A DNA stretch of 64,000 nt, taken from the NCBI GenBank assembly GCA_943737045.1, contig CALSFV010000072.1, positions 1 through 64,000 on the forward strand. The letters run 5' to 3'. How positions within the stretch are numbered: position 1 is the first letter of the stretch; each line of letters starts with the position of its first letter. The notes beneath the pieces are model-generated. The model made no database searches. It was given only the letters and a program-made list of their open reading frames with translations, and was not told the DNA's origin. This DNA is from Parapristionchus giblindavisi (taxonomy: Eukaryota; Nematoda; Chromadorea; Rhabditida; Diplogasteridae). This document shows, piece by piece, positions 55,126-63,949 of the stretch. A program made the position numbers and the translations under genes.

Positions 55126-55708
55126 CTAGCGCGAACTACGTTCGCGCCTCAGAGAGTTTTGCGCAAATGTATTATAATCGTTGGGATGGAGCTCCGCTCC
55201 ATCTCAACTACGTTTCCCCAATGCTTCTTGGCTGATTTGGTACGGTAGGGGTACGGTCGATGGGCTACGGTAGCTGAGAATTTTCTAGAAAAAATTGTCT
55301 TGTCGAGTTACCTAAGGAGGTCAGCACAGAATTTTTAACGCAAGTTTGAAAAATAAAGTCAGTTTGCGATAGACGGTAGATGGGTACGGTAGATGGGTTA
55401 CGGTAGCTGAAAATGGTCTAGAAAAATTTGTCATGTCGATACACTCAAGAAATTACCAAACACGGAATTTATAACGCAAGTTTGAAAATTAAAGTCAGTT
55501 CACGATAACTGAAAATCGAGAGAGAATTTGGGGATTACGGTAACGGATAAAGGTGGTGTTTAGGCAATTATCTCGGAATTTTGATAACTGACCCCGGTTT
55601 TTAGTTGCGTAATCGCCTTGTATCAGTCTTCCACACAACTTTTCAAAAAATGAAGATCCTAAGTGTCCAGTAAAGTAAAATGCTTAGCTCTCTAAGTAAG
55701 GTATGTAA
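55126..55708 (-). mobile_element. Helitron/HINE-like unit 2 (583 bp)
   Basis: This is a short unit with both hairpins, about two minisatellite repeats and the conserved tail, which here reads AAGTGTCCAGTAAAG. It is the first part of the 2344-bp duplicated block and matches unit 5 base for base as far as I can read. Confidence 0.72.
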
Positions 55709-56525
55709 TAGCGCGAACTACGTTCGCGCCTCAGAGAGTTTTGCGCATATGTATTATAATCGTTGGCCATCTTATCTACGTTATCCCAATATTTGTTGGC
55801 CGTTTTAATCGAATTTTGTACGGTAGGAGTACGGTAGGTGGGTTACGGTAGTTGAAAATATTCGAGAAAATTTTGTCTCTTCGATTTACCCAAGGGGGGC
55901 CAAGAACGGAATTTTATTTGCAAGTTTGAAAAAATAAAGTCAGTTCGCGATAAAGTGGTACGGTATGTGGGTTACGGTAGCAGAAAATATTCAGCAAAAC
56001 TCTATCCCGTCGAGTAACATAAGGAAAGACTAAGCACGGAATTTTTATCGCAAGTTTGAAAAATAAAGTCAGTTTGCGTTAAAGTAGTGCTACGGTAGAT
56101 GGGTTACGGTAGCTGAAATAGGTTTAGAAAAATTTATCTCGTCGAGTTACATAAAGAGGGACGAGAAACAGCATTTTAATCAAAAGTTTGAAAAAAGAGC
56201 AAGATTGGTACGGTAGGGTTACGGTATGTGGTACGGTCGATGGGTTACGGTAGCTGAAAATGAATTAGAAAAATTTGTCTTGTCGAGTTACACAAGGATT
56301 GGCCAAGCACGGAATTTTAATCGCAAGTTTGAAAAATAAAGTCAGTTCACGATCGCTGGTACACGGACACCTCTTTTTGTCAATTATCTCGGAATTTTGA
56401 TAATTGACTCCGGTTTTTTAGTTGCGTAATCGCCTTATATCAGTCTTGTACATAGGTTTTCAAAAAATGAGGATCCTAAGTGCCCAGTAAAGCAAAATGC
56501 TTAGCTCTCTAAGTAAGGTATGTAA
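55709..56525 (-). mobile_element. Helitron/HINE-like unit 3 (817 bp)
   Basis: The CTAG is reduced to TAG (TAATAGCGCG). The first hairpin is intact, but the second is deleted to its right half (GTTGGCCATCTTATC). It has about four minisatellite repeats. Unit 6 is its copy. Confidence 0.72.
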
Positions 56526-57469
56526 CTAGCGCGAACTACGTTCGCGCCTCAGAGAGTTTTGCGCATATTTTTTTGCACAAGGATGGAGCAAGCACGGAAT
56601 TTATATCGCAAGTTTGAAAAATAAAGTCAGTTTGCGTTAACGTATTACTACGGTGGATGGGTTACGGTAGCTGAAAATGGTCTAGAAAAATTTGTCATGT
56701 CGTTTTACACAAGGATTGAGCAAGCACGGAATTTATAACGCAAGTTTGAAAATTAAAGTCAGTTTGCGTTAACGTATTATTACGGTAGATGGGTTACGGT
56801 AGTTGAAAATGGCCTAGAAAAAATTGTCATGTCGTTTTGCACAAGGATGGAGCAAGCACGGAATTTAAATCGCAAGTTTGAAAAATAAAGTCAATTTGCG
56901 TTAACGTAGTACTACGGCAGGTGGGTTACGGTAGCTGAAAATAATCTAGAAAAATTTGTCATGTCGTTTTACACAAGGATGGAGCAAGTACGGATTTTAT
57001 ATAGCAAGTTTGAAAAATAAAGTCAGTTTGCGTTAACGTATTACTACGGTGGATGGGTTACGGTAGCTGAAAATGGCATTAAAAAATTGTCTTGTCGAGT
57101 TACACAAGAAAGTACCAAGCATGGAATTATTATAGCGAGTTTGAAAAATAAAGTCAGTTTGCGTTAACGTAGTACTACGGTAGATGGGTTACGGTAGCTG
57201 AAAATGGTCTAGAAAAAATTGTCATGTCGTTTTACACAAGGATGGAGCAAGCACGGAATTTATAACGCAAGTTTGAAAAATAAAGTCAGTTCACGATCGC
57301 TGGTACACGGACACCTCTTTTTGTCAATTATCTCGGAATTTTGATAATTGACCCCGGTTTTTTAGTTGCGTAATCGCCTTATATCAGTCTTGTACACAGG
57401 TTTTCAAAAAATGAGGATCCTAAGTGCCCAGTAAAGCAAAATGCTTAGCTCTCTAAGTAAGTATTGTAA
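56526..57469 (-). mobile_element. Helitron/HINE-like unit 4 (944 bp)
   Basis: The first hairpin is intact. The head then jumps from TTTTGCGCATA into the middle of a minisatellite repeat (TTTTTTGCACAAGG), so the second hairpin is absent. Five further repeats follow. Unit 7 is its copy. Confidence 0.72.
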
Positions 57470-58052
57470 CTAGCGCGAACTACGTTCGCGCCTCAGAGAG
57501 TTTTGCGCAAATGTATTATAATCGTTGGGATGGAGCTCCGCTCCATCTCAACTACGTTTCCCCAATGCTTCTTGGCTGATTTGGTACGGTAGGGGTACGG
57601 TCGATGGGCTACGGTAGCTGAGAATTTTCTAGAAAAAATTGTCTTGTCGAGTTACCTAAGGAGGTCAGCACAGAATTTTTAACGCAAGTTTGAAAAATAA
57701 AGTCAGTTTGCGATAGACGGTAGATGGGTACGGTAGATGGGTTACGGTAGCTGAAAATGGTCTAGAAAAATTTGTCATGTCGATACACTCAAGAAATTAC
57801 CAAACACGGAATTTATAACGCAAGTTTGAAAATTAAAGTCAGTTCACGATAACTGAAAATCGAGAGAGAATTTGGGGATTACGGTAACGGATAAAGGTGG
57901 TGTTTAGGCAATTATCTCGGAATTTTGATAACTGACCCCGGTTTTTAGTTGCGTAATCGCCTTGTATCAGTCTTCCACACAACTTTTCAAAAAATGAAGA
58001 TCCTAAGTGTCCAGTAAAGTAAAATGCTTAGCTCTCTAAGTAAGGTATGTAA
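57470..58052 (-). mobile_element. Helitron/HINE-like unit 5 (583 bp, copy of unit 2)
   Basis: It matches unit 2 at an offset of 2344 bp, including the tail variant AAGTGTCCAG. Both hairpins are intact. Confidence 0.72.
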
Positions 58053-58869
58053 TAGCGCGAACTACGTTCGCGCCTCAGAGAGTTTTGCGCATATGTATTA
58101 TAATCGTTGGCCATCTTATCTACGTTATCCCAATATTTGTTGGCCGTTTTAATCGAATTTTGTACGGTAGGAGTACGGTAGGTGGGTTACGGTAGTTGAA
58201 AATATTCGAGAAAATTTTGTCTCTTCGATTTACCCAAGGGGGGCCAAGAACGGAATTTTATTTGCAAGTTTGAAAAAATAAAGTCAGTTCGCGATAAAGT
58301 GGTACGGTATGTGGGTTACGGTAGCAGAAAATATTCAGCAAAACTCTATCCCGTCGAGTAACATAAGGAAAGACTAAGCACGGAATTTTTATCGCAAGTT
58401 TGAAAAATAAAGTCAGTTTGCGTTAAAGTAGTGCTACGGTAGATGGGTTACGGTAGCTGAAATAGGTTTAGAAAAATTTATCTCGTCGAGTTACATAAAG
58501 AGGGACGAGAAACAGCATTTTAATCAAAAGTTTGAAAAAAGAGCAAGATTGGTACGGTAGGGTTACGGTATGTGGTACGGTCGATGGGTTACGGTAGCTG
58601 AAAATGAATTAGAAAAATTTGTCTTGTCGAGTTACACAAGGATTGGCCAAGCACGGAATTTTAATCGCAAGTTTGAAAAATAAAGTCAGTTCACGATCGC
58701 TGGTACACGGACACCTCTTTTTGTCAATTATCTCGGAATTTTGATAATTGACTCCGGTTTTTTAGTTGCGTAATCGCCTTATATCAGTCTTGTACATAGG
58801 TTTTCAAAAAATGAGGATCCTAAGTGCCCAGTAAAGCAAAATGCTTAGCTCTCTAAGTAAGGTATGTAA
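58053..58869 (-). mobile_element. Helitron/HINE-like unit 6 (817 bp, copy of unit 3)
   Basis: It matches unit 3 at an offset of 2344 bp, sharing the lost C of CTAG and the deleted second hairpin. Confidence 0.72.
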
Positions 58870-59818
58870 CTAGCGCGAACTACGTTCGCGCCTCAGAGAG
58901 TTTTGCGCATATTTTTTTGCACAAGGATGGAGCAAGCACGGAATTTATATCGCAAGTTTGAAAAATAAAGTCAGTTTGCGTTAACGTATTACTACGGTGG
59001 ATGGGTTACGGTAGCTGAAAATGGTCTAGAAAAATTTGTCATGTCGTTTTACACAAGGATTGAGCAAGCACGGAATTTATAACGCAAGTTTGAAAATTAA
59101 AGTCAGTTTGCGTTAACGTATTATTACGGTAGATGGGTTACGGTAGTTGAAAATGGCCTAGAAAAAATTGTCATGTCGTTTTGCACAAGGATGGAGCAAG
59201 CACGGAATTTAAATCGCAAGTTTGAAAAATAAAGTCAATTTGCGTTAACGTAGTACTACGGCAGGTGGGTTACGGTAGCTGAAAATAATCTAGAAAAATT
59301 TGTCATGTCGTTTTACACAAGGATGGAGCAAGTACGGATTTTATATAGCAAGTTTGAAAAATAAAGTCAGTTTGCGTTAACGTATTACTACGGTGGATGG
59401 GTTACGGTAGCTGAAAATGGCATTAAAAAATTGTCTTGTCGAGTTACACAAGAAAGTACCAAGCATGGAATTATTATAGCGAGTTTGAAAAATAAAGTCA
59501 GTTTGCGTTAACGTAGTACTACGGTAGATGGGTTACGGTAGCTGAAAATGGTCTAGAAAAAATTGTCATGTCGTTTTACACAAGGATGGAGCAAGCACGG
59601 AATTTATAACGCAAGTTTGAAAAATAAAGTCAGTTCACGATCGCTGGTACACGGACACCTCTTTTTGTCAATTATCTCGGAATTTTGATAATTGACCCCG
59701 GTTTTTTAGTTGCGTAATCGCCTTATATCAGTCTTGTACACAGGTTTTCAAAAAATGAGGATCCTAAGTGCCCAGTAAAGCAAAATGCTTAGCTCTCTAA
59801 GTAAGTATTGTAATGTAA
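58870..59818 (-). mobile_element. Helitron/HINE-like unit 7 (949 bp, copy of unit 4)
   Basis: It matches unit 4 at an offset of 2344 bp up to the last bases, where it has GTATTGTAATGTAACTAG against GTATTGTAACTAG. This 5-bp difference marks the duplication junction. Confidence 0.72.
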
Positions 59819-59864
59819 CTAGCGCGAACTACGTTCGCGCCTCAGAGAGTTTTGCGCATATGTA

Positions 59865-60501
59865 CAGTATCGTCCAAAAGTAATGGGACACTTATTCATT
59901 TTTTTATAACTTTTGAACCAGGAAAGCAATCAAGCTGATCTTTTGAGTCAATGTAGAGAATTTATCAAGGAATATTACCATGATGTGTTGGTGTAATTAA
60001 CTTAGTTAATTTTTGCGTAGTGATGAAGCTACCGAAGTACACTTTCTTGAAAATTCCCATTTCTTTAGTGAAAAGCCCTGTTCTTCGGGAACACTGTGAG
60101 CGTGGTGAACCCCACTAGGGCTGTACAGTCAAACAATCCGGAATGGCTCCGACTCCGATTTCAAGCTGTGGCAGGGTTGCAACTTTGACCTAAAAAAATT
60201 TATAACTCGGCATCTAGATGTGATAACGACCCTTTCTAAGCTCCAAAATGATGCTAGTGGTGAGTAATGTTTTTCCCCAGATTATGGTAGTCATAGCTCG
60301 TCATTTGCCCTCAGGGCATGAAAATCATTTTTTTTCAAAAGGACTGATTTTGAGACCCTACCGTTCAGAGGGCTTGTCTTCTAAAATTATGGTTCCTCCG
60401 CAGGTACCTTTGCAATGTATCAAATAAGTATTTCCCTTATTTTGATAAAGTTCCGATTCCTTTCCGACCCGCAGCAAACGTTATGCTGAGGTCTACTCGG
60501 T
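59865..60501 (+). repeat. Left inverted arm of the MITE
   Basis: It runs from CAGTATCG to CTACTCGGT and pairs with 60667-61301. Differences from the right arm are scattered single bases and short indels, for example TCAATGTAG versus TCAACGTAG, and an extra GTA in GCAGGTACC near 60411. Confidence 0.93.
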
Positions 60502-60666
60502 GCGCGCTCTTGCGCTGTCTCTCTTACTGCTCTCATCCCTGGGCCTCTATTGATGAAATCTCTTCGTTTCAAAGTACCAATGCATGTTACAGATGTTCAC
60601 AAAAGTTTTTATACTATTGCTGAACTTTGATCTTTGATCTTTGTATTTTGATCTTTACTCGCTACA
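60502..60666. other. Loop of the MITE (165 bp)
   Basis: Unpaired segment between the arms. It contains a short TTTGATC tandem run near 60627-60655. I see no ORF or known domain. Confidence 0.85.
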
Positions 60667-61301
60667 ACCGAGTAGACCTCAGCATAACGTTTGCTGCGGG
60701 TCTGAAAGGAATCGGAACTTAATCAAAATAAGGGAAATACTTATTTGATACATTGCAAAGCTACCTGCGGAGGAACCATAATTTTAGAAGACAAGCCCTC
60801 TGAACGGTAGGGTCTCAAAATCAGTCCTTTCGAAAAAATTGATTTTCATGCCCTGAGGGCAAATAACGAGCTATGACTACCATAATCTGGGGAAAAGCAT
60901 TACTCGCCACTAGCATCATTTTGGAGCTTAGAACGGGTCGTTATCACATCTAGAAGCCGAGTTATAAATTATTTAGGTCAAAGTTGCAACCCTGCCACAG
61001 CTTGAAATCGGAGTCGGAGCCATTCCGGATTGTTTGACTGTACAGCCCTAGTGGGGGTCTCCACTCTCACAGTGTTCCCGAAGAACAGGGCTTTTCACTA
61101 AAGAAATGGGAATTTTCAAAAAAGTGTACTTCGGTAGCTTCATCACTACGCAAAAATTAACTAAGTTAATTACACCAACACATCATGGTAATATTCCTTG
61201 ATAAATTCTCTACGTTGACTCAAAAGATCAGCTTGATTGCTTTCCTGGTTCAAAAGTTATAAAAAAATGAAAAAGTGTCCCATTACTTTTGGACGATACT
61301 G
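60667..61301 (-). repeat. Right inverted arm of the MITE
   Basis: It begins ACCGAGTAGACC and ends GGACGATACTG, the reverse complement of the left terminus. Length differs from the left arm by two bases. Confidence 0.93.
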
Positions 61302-62109
61302 TATATAATATAATCGTTGGATGGAGCTCCGCTCCTTTTCAACTGCCCTATGCGTCTTGACCATTTTTAAGCAAATTTTCTACGGTAGGGGTATGGTAGG
61401 TGGGTTACGGTAGCTGATAATATTCTAGAAAAATTTGTCTCATCGATTTACACAAGGATGGAGCAAACACGGAATTTCAATCGCAAGTTTGAAAAATAAA
61501 GTCAGTTTGCGTTAACGTAGTACTACGGTAGATGGGTTACGGTAGCTGAAAATGGTCTAGAAAAATTTGTCATGTCGTTTTACACAAAGATTGAGCAAGC
61601 ACGGAATTTTAATCGCAAGTCTGAAAAATAAAGTCACTTTGCGTTAACGTAGTACTACGGTAAATGGGTTACGGTAGCTGAAAATGGTCTAGAAAAATTT
61701 GTCTTGTCGAGTTACACAGGGATGGACTAAGCACGGAATTTTAATCACCATTTTGAAAAATAAAGTCAGTTTGCGTTAACGTAGTGCTACGGTAGATGGG
61801 TTACGGTAGCTGAAAATGGTCAAGAAAAATTTGTCACGTCGTTTTACACAAGGATGGAGCAAGCACGGAATTTATAACGCAAGAAAATTAAAGTCAGTTC
61901 ACGATAACTGAAAATCGAGCGCGAATTTTGGGGATTACGGTATGCTGCAGAAAGTTGTTTTTGCAATTATCTCGAATTTTTTTTAAATTGACCCCGGTTT
62001 TTTTGTTGCGTAATCGCCTTGTATCGGCCTTCTGCACCAGGTATCAAAAAATGGGTGTCCTACGTGCCCAGTAAAGTAAAATGCTTAGCTCTCTAAGTAA
62101 GGTATGTAA

Positions 62110-62482
62110 TAGCGCGAACTACGTTCGCGCCTCAGAGAGTTTTGCGCATATGTGTTCTAATCCTTATGATGGAGCTCCGCTCCATCTCAACTACGTTACC
62201 GCTTCTTGGCGGTTTTAATCGAATTTGGTACGGTAGGGGTACGGTAGGTGGGTTACGGTAGCTGAAAATATTCTAGAAAAATTTGTCTCGTCGAGTTACC
62301 CAAGGAAGGACCAAGCAGAGAATTTTTATCGCAATTTTGAAAAATAAAGTCAATTTGCGTTAACGTGGTATGGTATGTGGGTTACGGTAGCTGAAAATAT
62401 TCTAGAATTGTTTATCCCGTCAAGATACTAATGCAAGTAGCAAACATTAAAGTTTGAAAAATAAAGTCAGTTTGCGTTAACG
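62110..62482 (-). mobile_element. Helitron/HINE-like unit 9, truncated
   Basis: It starts with TAGCGCG and an intact first hairpin (62112-62130), followed by an intact second hairpin and about two and a half minisatellite repeats. It stops at GCGTTAACGG near 62482 without the conserved tail. This is the right end of the cluster. Confidence 0.68.
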
Positions 62483-62602
62483 GCAAATTTGAACAGGCAC
62501 GGCGTTACCGTATTTATGGTGTGCCGTGATATACGGCGCTATTTTTATGGTGGCGAGGAGAAGCGAATGTGCCCTATGGTGTTTCGGCCGCTACGTCTAA
62601 AA

Positions 62603-62633
62603 AAAATGTATGTCACACCGTGACATACATTTT
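62603..62633. other. Perfect 14-bp-arm hairpin
   Basis: AAAATGTATGTCAC, loop ACC, GTGACATACATTTT. Perfect arms with a 3-nt loop are unlikely by chance. It lacks a following T-run long enough to call a Pol III terminator, and no adjacent element boundary is clear. Confidence 0.75.
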
Positions 62634-62722
62634 CCGTACCCTCGTCATTATTATATAGTGGATCGATTTTAGAAATATGGTGATTTAGAATATTCGTTAT
62701 TCGGCAAAAATCGTCATTTTTA

Positions 62723-62749
62723 GCTTATTTCCAGTGACTGAAAATAAGC
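62723..62749. other. 13-bp-arm hairpin (one mismatch)
   Basis: GCTTATTTCCAGT and ACTGAAAATAAGC are inverted around a single G, with one mismatch. Function unknown. Confidence 0.65.
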
Positions 62750-62840
62750 CATATATGGTGAGTCAACCCTCGCATTGTGAGGCTATAAAATGTATGATGC
62801 ATGCTTAAAGGCCGCGTTCAAACACCCCGAAATTAGTGAC

Positions 62841-62946
62841 GAACACCCCCGAGCTAATTTAAAACTATCCGCTCTAGCAACACTCTCTCGTAGGCAAAGA
62901 AAGCGAGAGCCGGAGAGGAGAGTTTCAAATTAGCTGGGAGTGTGTC
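62841..62946. repeat. Small imperfect foldback (MITE-like)
   Basis: Left arm 62841-62875 (AACACCCCCGAGCTAATTT...) is an imperfect inverted copy of right arm 62914-62946 (...CAAATTAGCTGGGAGTGTGTC). An inner CTCTCG/CGAGAG pair (62885-62890, 62904-62909) sits inside. A second AACACCCCGAAATTAG lies just outside the left arm (from 62821). No clear target duplication is seen, so the family is undetermined. Confidence 0.5.
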
Positions 62947-63168
62947 TTTAACCACATTAAGGTCCCTAAATTCTGCGTGTCAAATGTTGTTTTTTTCGCT
63001 TTAAAAAGAGCATGAATAACACGATCAAGAGGTAGCCGTAAACCTACTCCACTACGGTCTACGGTGTACTGATTTATTGAATATGGTAATTTGCTGATTT
63101 ATGGATGAAGTCATCATTGGATTGGATTGAGTAATCTCTCAGTGTACTTAGAATTACAGAACTTAAAA

Positions 63169-63212
63169 TTTATTATTACTATTGTCATAATAATAATGAT
63201 AATGATATTGTC
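63169..63212 (+). repeat. ATT/AAT-rich simple repeat
   Basis: Degenerate trinucleotide tract: TTATTATTACTATTG followed by CATAATAATAATGATAATG. Low-complexity sequence only. Confidence 0.7.
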
Positions 63213-63320
63213 AGGCAATGAAAATGTATGATATAAGATGCTAAACTAGTACGATTCTAGACATTTGACGCACAAATTCATTTCACTTGGTCATAAACAA
63301 TCAATAATTTTTGTCTAATC

Positions 63321-63336
63321 AATCAATATATTGATT
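63321..63336. other. 16-bp perfect palindrome
   Basis: AATCAATATATTGATT is self-complementary. It lies just beyond the candidate exon end in AT-rich sequence and may be chance low complexity. Confidence 0.5.
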
Positions 63337-63340
63337 ATAA

Positions 63341-63542
63341 TCAACAGCATACTTCAGATATGACGTATCCTCCATTTCCTTCTCCCACCTCATACTCGAG
63401 CCATCGTTGAGGGTATTGATCTTCGAACACAGCATCTCCCAACTCCGCACGCAGTCTCCGTTCCAGCTGGAAGAGCAGTCAATCGATAATCCATGAGAAT
63501 CAATCAATATTCAAGATCACAACTCACAATGAGTTCGCTCAT
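63341..63542 (-). CDS. Possible two-exon start of an unrecognised protein
   Basis: On the minus strand ATG at 63542 reads MSELI (exon 63542-63528) and meets a strong donor, GTGAGT. A 61-bp intron (63527-63467) ends TTGACTGCTCTTCCAG, with a branch-like TTGAC. The next exon, 63466-63353, is exactly 38 codons in the same frame. It includes LERRLRAELGDAVFED and, near its end, YPQRWLEYEVGEGNGGYVIS, and has higher GC and coding-like codon use. It then meets a possible donor GTATGC; reading through instead gives a stop at 63341 and a 46-residue product. The charged N-terminal part could be helical. I recognise no family. Against it: short length, no confirmed downstream exon, and a chance ORF cannot be excluded. 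A different frame over the same bases (63507-63319) gives 62 residues without a natural look. Confidence 0.35.
63467..63527 (-). other. Candidate 61-bp spliceosomal intron
   Basis: GTGAGT at the 5' end, TTGAC 11 bases before the 3' end, and CTCTTCCAG at the 3' end. Size and branch-like site resemble fungal introns; the acceptor does not look like the nematode TTTTCAG type. Supported only by the in-frame join of its flanking exons. Confidence 0.35.
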
Positions 63543-63949
63543 GATAAGGTGCCCACCATCATAGTTCGAAAAGCACTTTGCAAACTACGAAGCCTGCTCG
63601 CATTTTGGGATAGTTTTGTTGAAAATCTGACTGCATTTTGCAAACCTACAAAGTTGCTATTCAACCTATGACGCCCACCTATGGTCATCGAGAGGAGGAT
63701 CAGGGCACCAGGCAGAGGTGGCGCATTGGCTTTTAAAAAAAATTCTTGATGAAAAAATTGCATGGAAAATGAATTATAATATAAGTAACTTTTTTTGAAA
63801 GTTTGACTGGGTCACCGTGATTTGGACTTTTGGTCCAATTTCTACTGTGCTCCTATTCAGGTATGATCAAGAGTATCTATCGGTTAATAGTTATGTCAAT
63901 CAACCAATAATCACTGAAATCGATCGATAATACCGTAAGCGACACTTAC
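63543..63949. other. Stretch without a supported gene; possible upstream region
   Basis: A 74-residue open frame (63763-63539, minus) exists, but its composition and start give no reason to believe it. It contains two imperfect direct copies of a GCA..TTGCAAAC.TAC motif (near 63579 and 63633). A CCAAT lies at 63904-63908. If the minus-strand exon model is right, this could be promoter or intron. Nothing firmer can be said. Confidence 0.35.

Larger units (their letters stand above)
55126..59813 (+). repeat. 2344-bp tandem duplication (units 2-4 copied as units 5-7)
   Basis: Positions 55126-57469 and 57470-59813 align at a constant offset of 2344 bp. I saw no internal difference by eye; the only one found is a 5-bp insertion at the end of the second copy. 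Unequal exchange between the identical hairpin heads is the simplest explanation. An assembly duplication is also possible because identity is so high. Confidence 0.9.
59863..61303. mobile_element. Foldback MITE with Tc1/mariner-type ends (1437 bp plus TA duplication)
   Basis: The element is 59865-61301, flanked by TA (59863-59864 and 61302-61303). It begins CAGTATCGTCCAAAAGTAAT and ends with the reverse complement. Its left arm 59865-60501 (637 bp) and right arm 60667-61301 (635 bp) are inverted copies at about 97% identity by eye. They enclose a 165-bp loop. CAGT ends with CCAAAAGTA a few bases inside, plus TA duplication, are typical of Tc1/mariner elements. No transposase is encoded, so it is non-autonomous. 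The other units carry the empty site GCGCATATGTATTATAATCG; the occupied site has about 4 extra AT bases on its right. Confidence 0.93.
59819..62109 (-). mobile_element. Helitron/HINE-like unit 8, interrupted by a MITE
   Basis: The head (hairpin 59822-59840) is split from its body by the 1437-bp MITE. The body resumes at 61302 with an altered second hairpin (GGATGGAGCTCCGCTCCTTTT), about four minisatellite repeats and the conserved tail. Without the MITE and its duplicated TA the unit is about 852 bp, within the range of the others. The tail differs more from the rest (for example GTATGCTGCAGAAAG), so it is not part of the recent 2344-bp duplication. Confidence 0.7.
54142..62482 (-). mobile_element. 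Tandem cluster of nine Helitron/HINE-like non-autonomous units
   Basis: Nine head-to-tail units begin at 54142, 55126, 55709, 56526, 57470, 58053, 58870, 59819 and 62110. Common architecture on the plus strand is CTAG, a GC-rich hairpin, CTCAGAGAGTTTTGCGC, usually a second hairpin, ~132-bp minisatellite repeats, and a conserved tail containing GTTGCGTAATCGCCT and GATCCTAAGTGCCCAGTAAAG. Read on the minus strand, each unit ends in a hairpin plus CTAG, as Helitron 3' ends do. Canonical Helitrons start with TC, but the opposite end here reads TTACATACC, so a Helentron-type HINE is an alternative. No Rep/helicase coding sequence is present. Strand is inferred from the hairpin position. Confidence 0.7.
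62483..63165. other. Non-coding flank with hairpins, right of the Helitron-like cluster
   Basis: No gene is supported here. The stretch holds the three inverted repeats listed separately and is otherwise unique within the window. Short inverted CACGGC/GCCGTG near 62497-62529 may be a further weak hairpin. I do not recognise any element. Confidence 0.5.

Noticed and set aside
60627..60655. Shared GATCTTTGATCTT between the MITE loop and the satellite monomer
   Set aside because: About 13 bp of a simple repeated motif. No flanking similarity, so common origin is not supported.
59865..61301. Transposase gene inside the foldback element
   Set aside because: No long open frame in arms or loop on either strand, and no D,D,D/E-type motifs seen.
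54142..62482. Rep/helicase or other Helitron protein coding sequence
   Set aside because: The units are filled with ~132-bp repeats and short conserved non-coding heads and tails. No substantial ORF is present.
63319..63507. 62-residue minus-strand open frame
   Set aside because: Same bases as the 38-codon exon but in another frame. Its ends run into AT-rich sequence, and the alternative frame agrees with splice signals and looks more protein-like.
63539..63763. 74-residue minus-strand open frame
   Set aside because: Starts in a T-rich stretch, has no recognisable domain, and ends at a TGA that overlaps the ATG of the better-supported exon model. Treated as chance.
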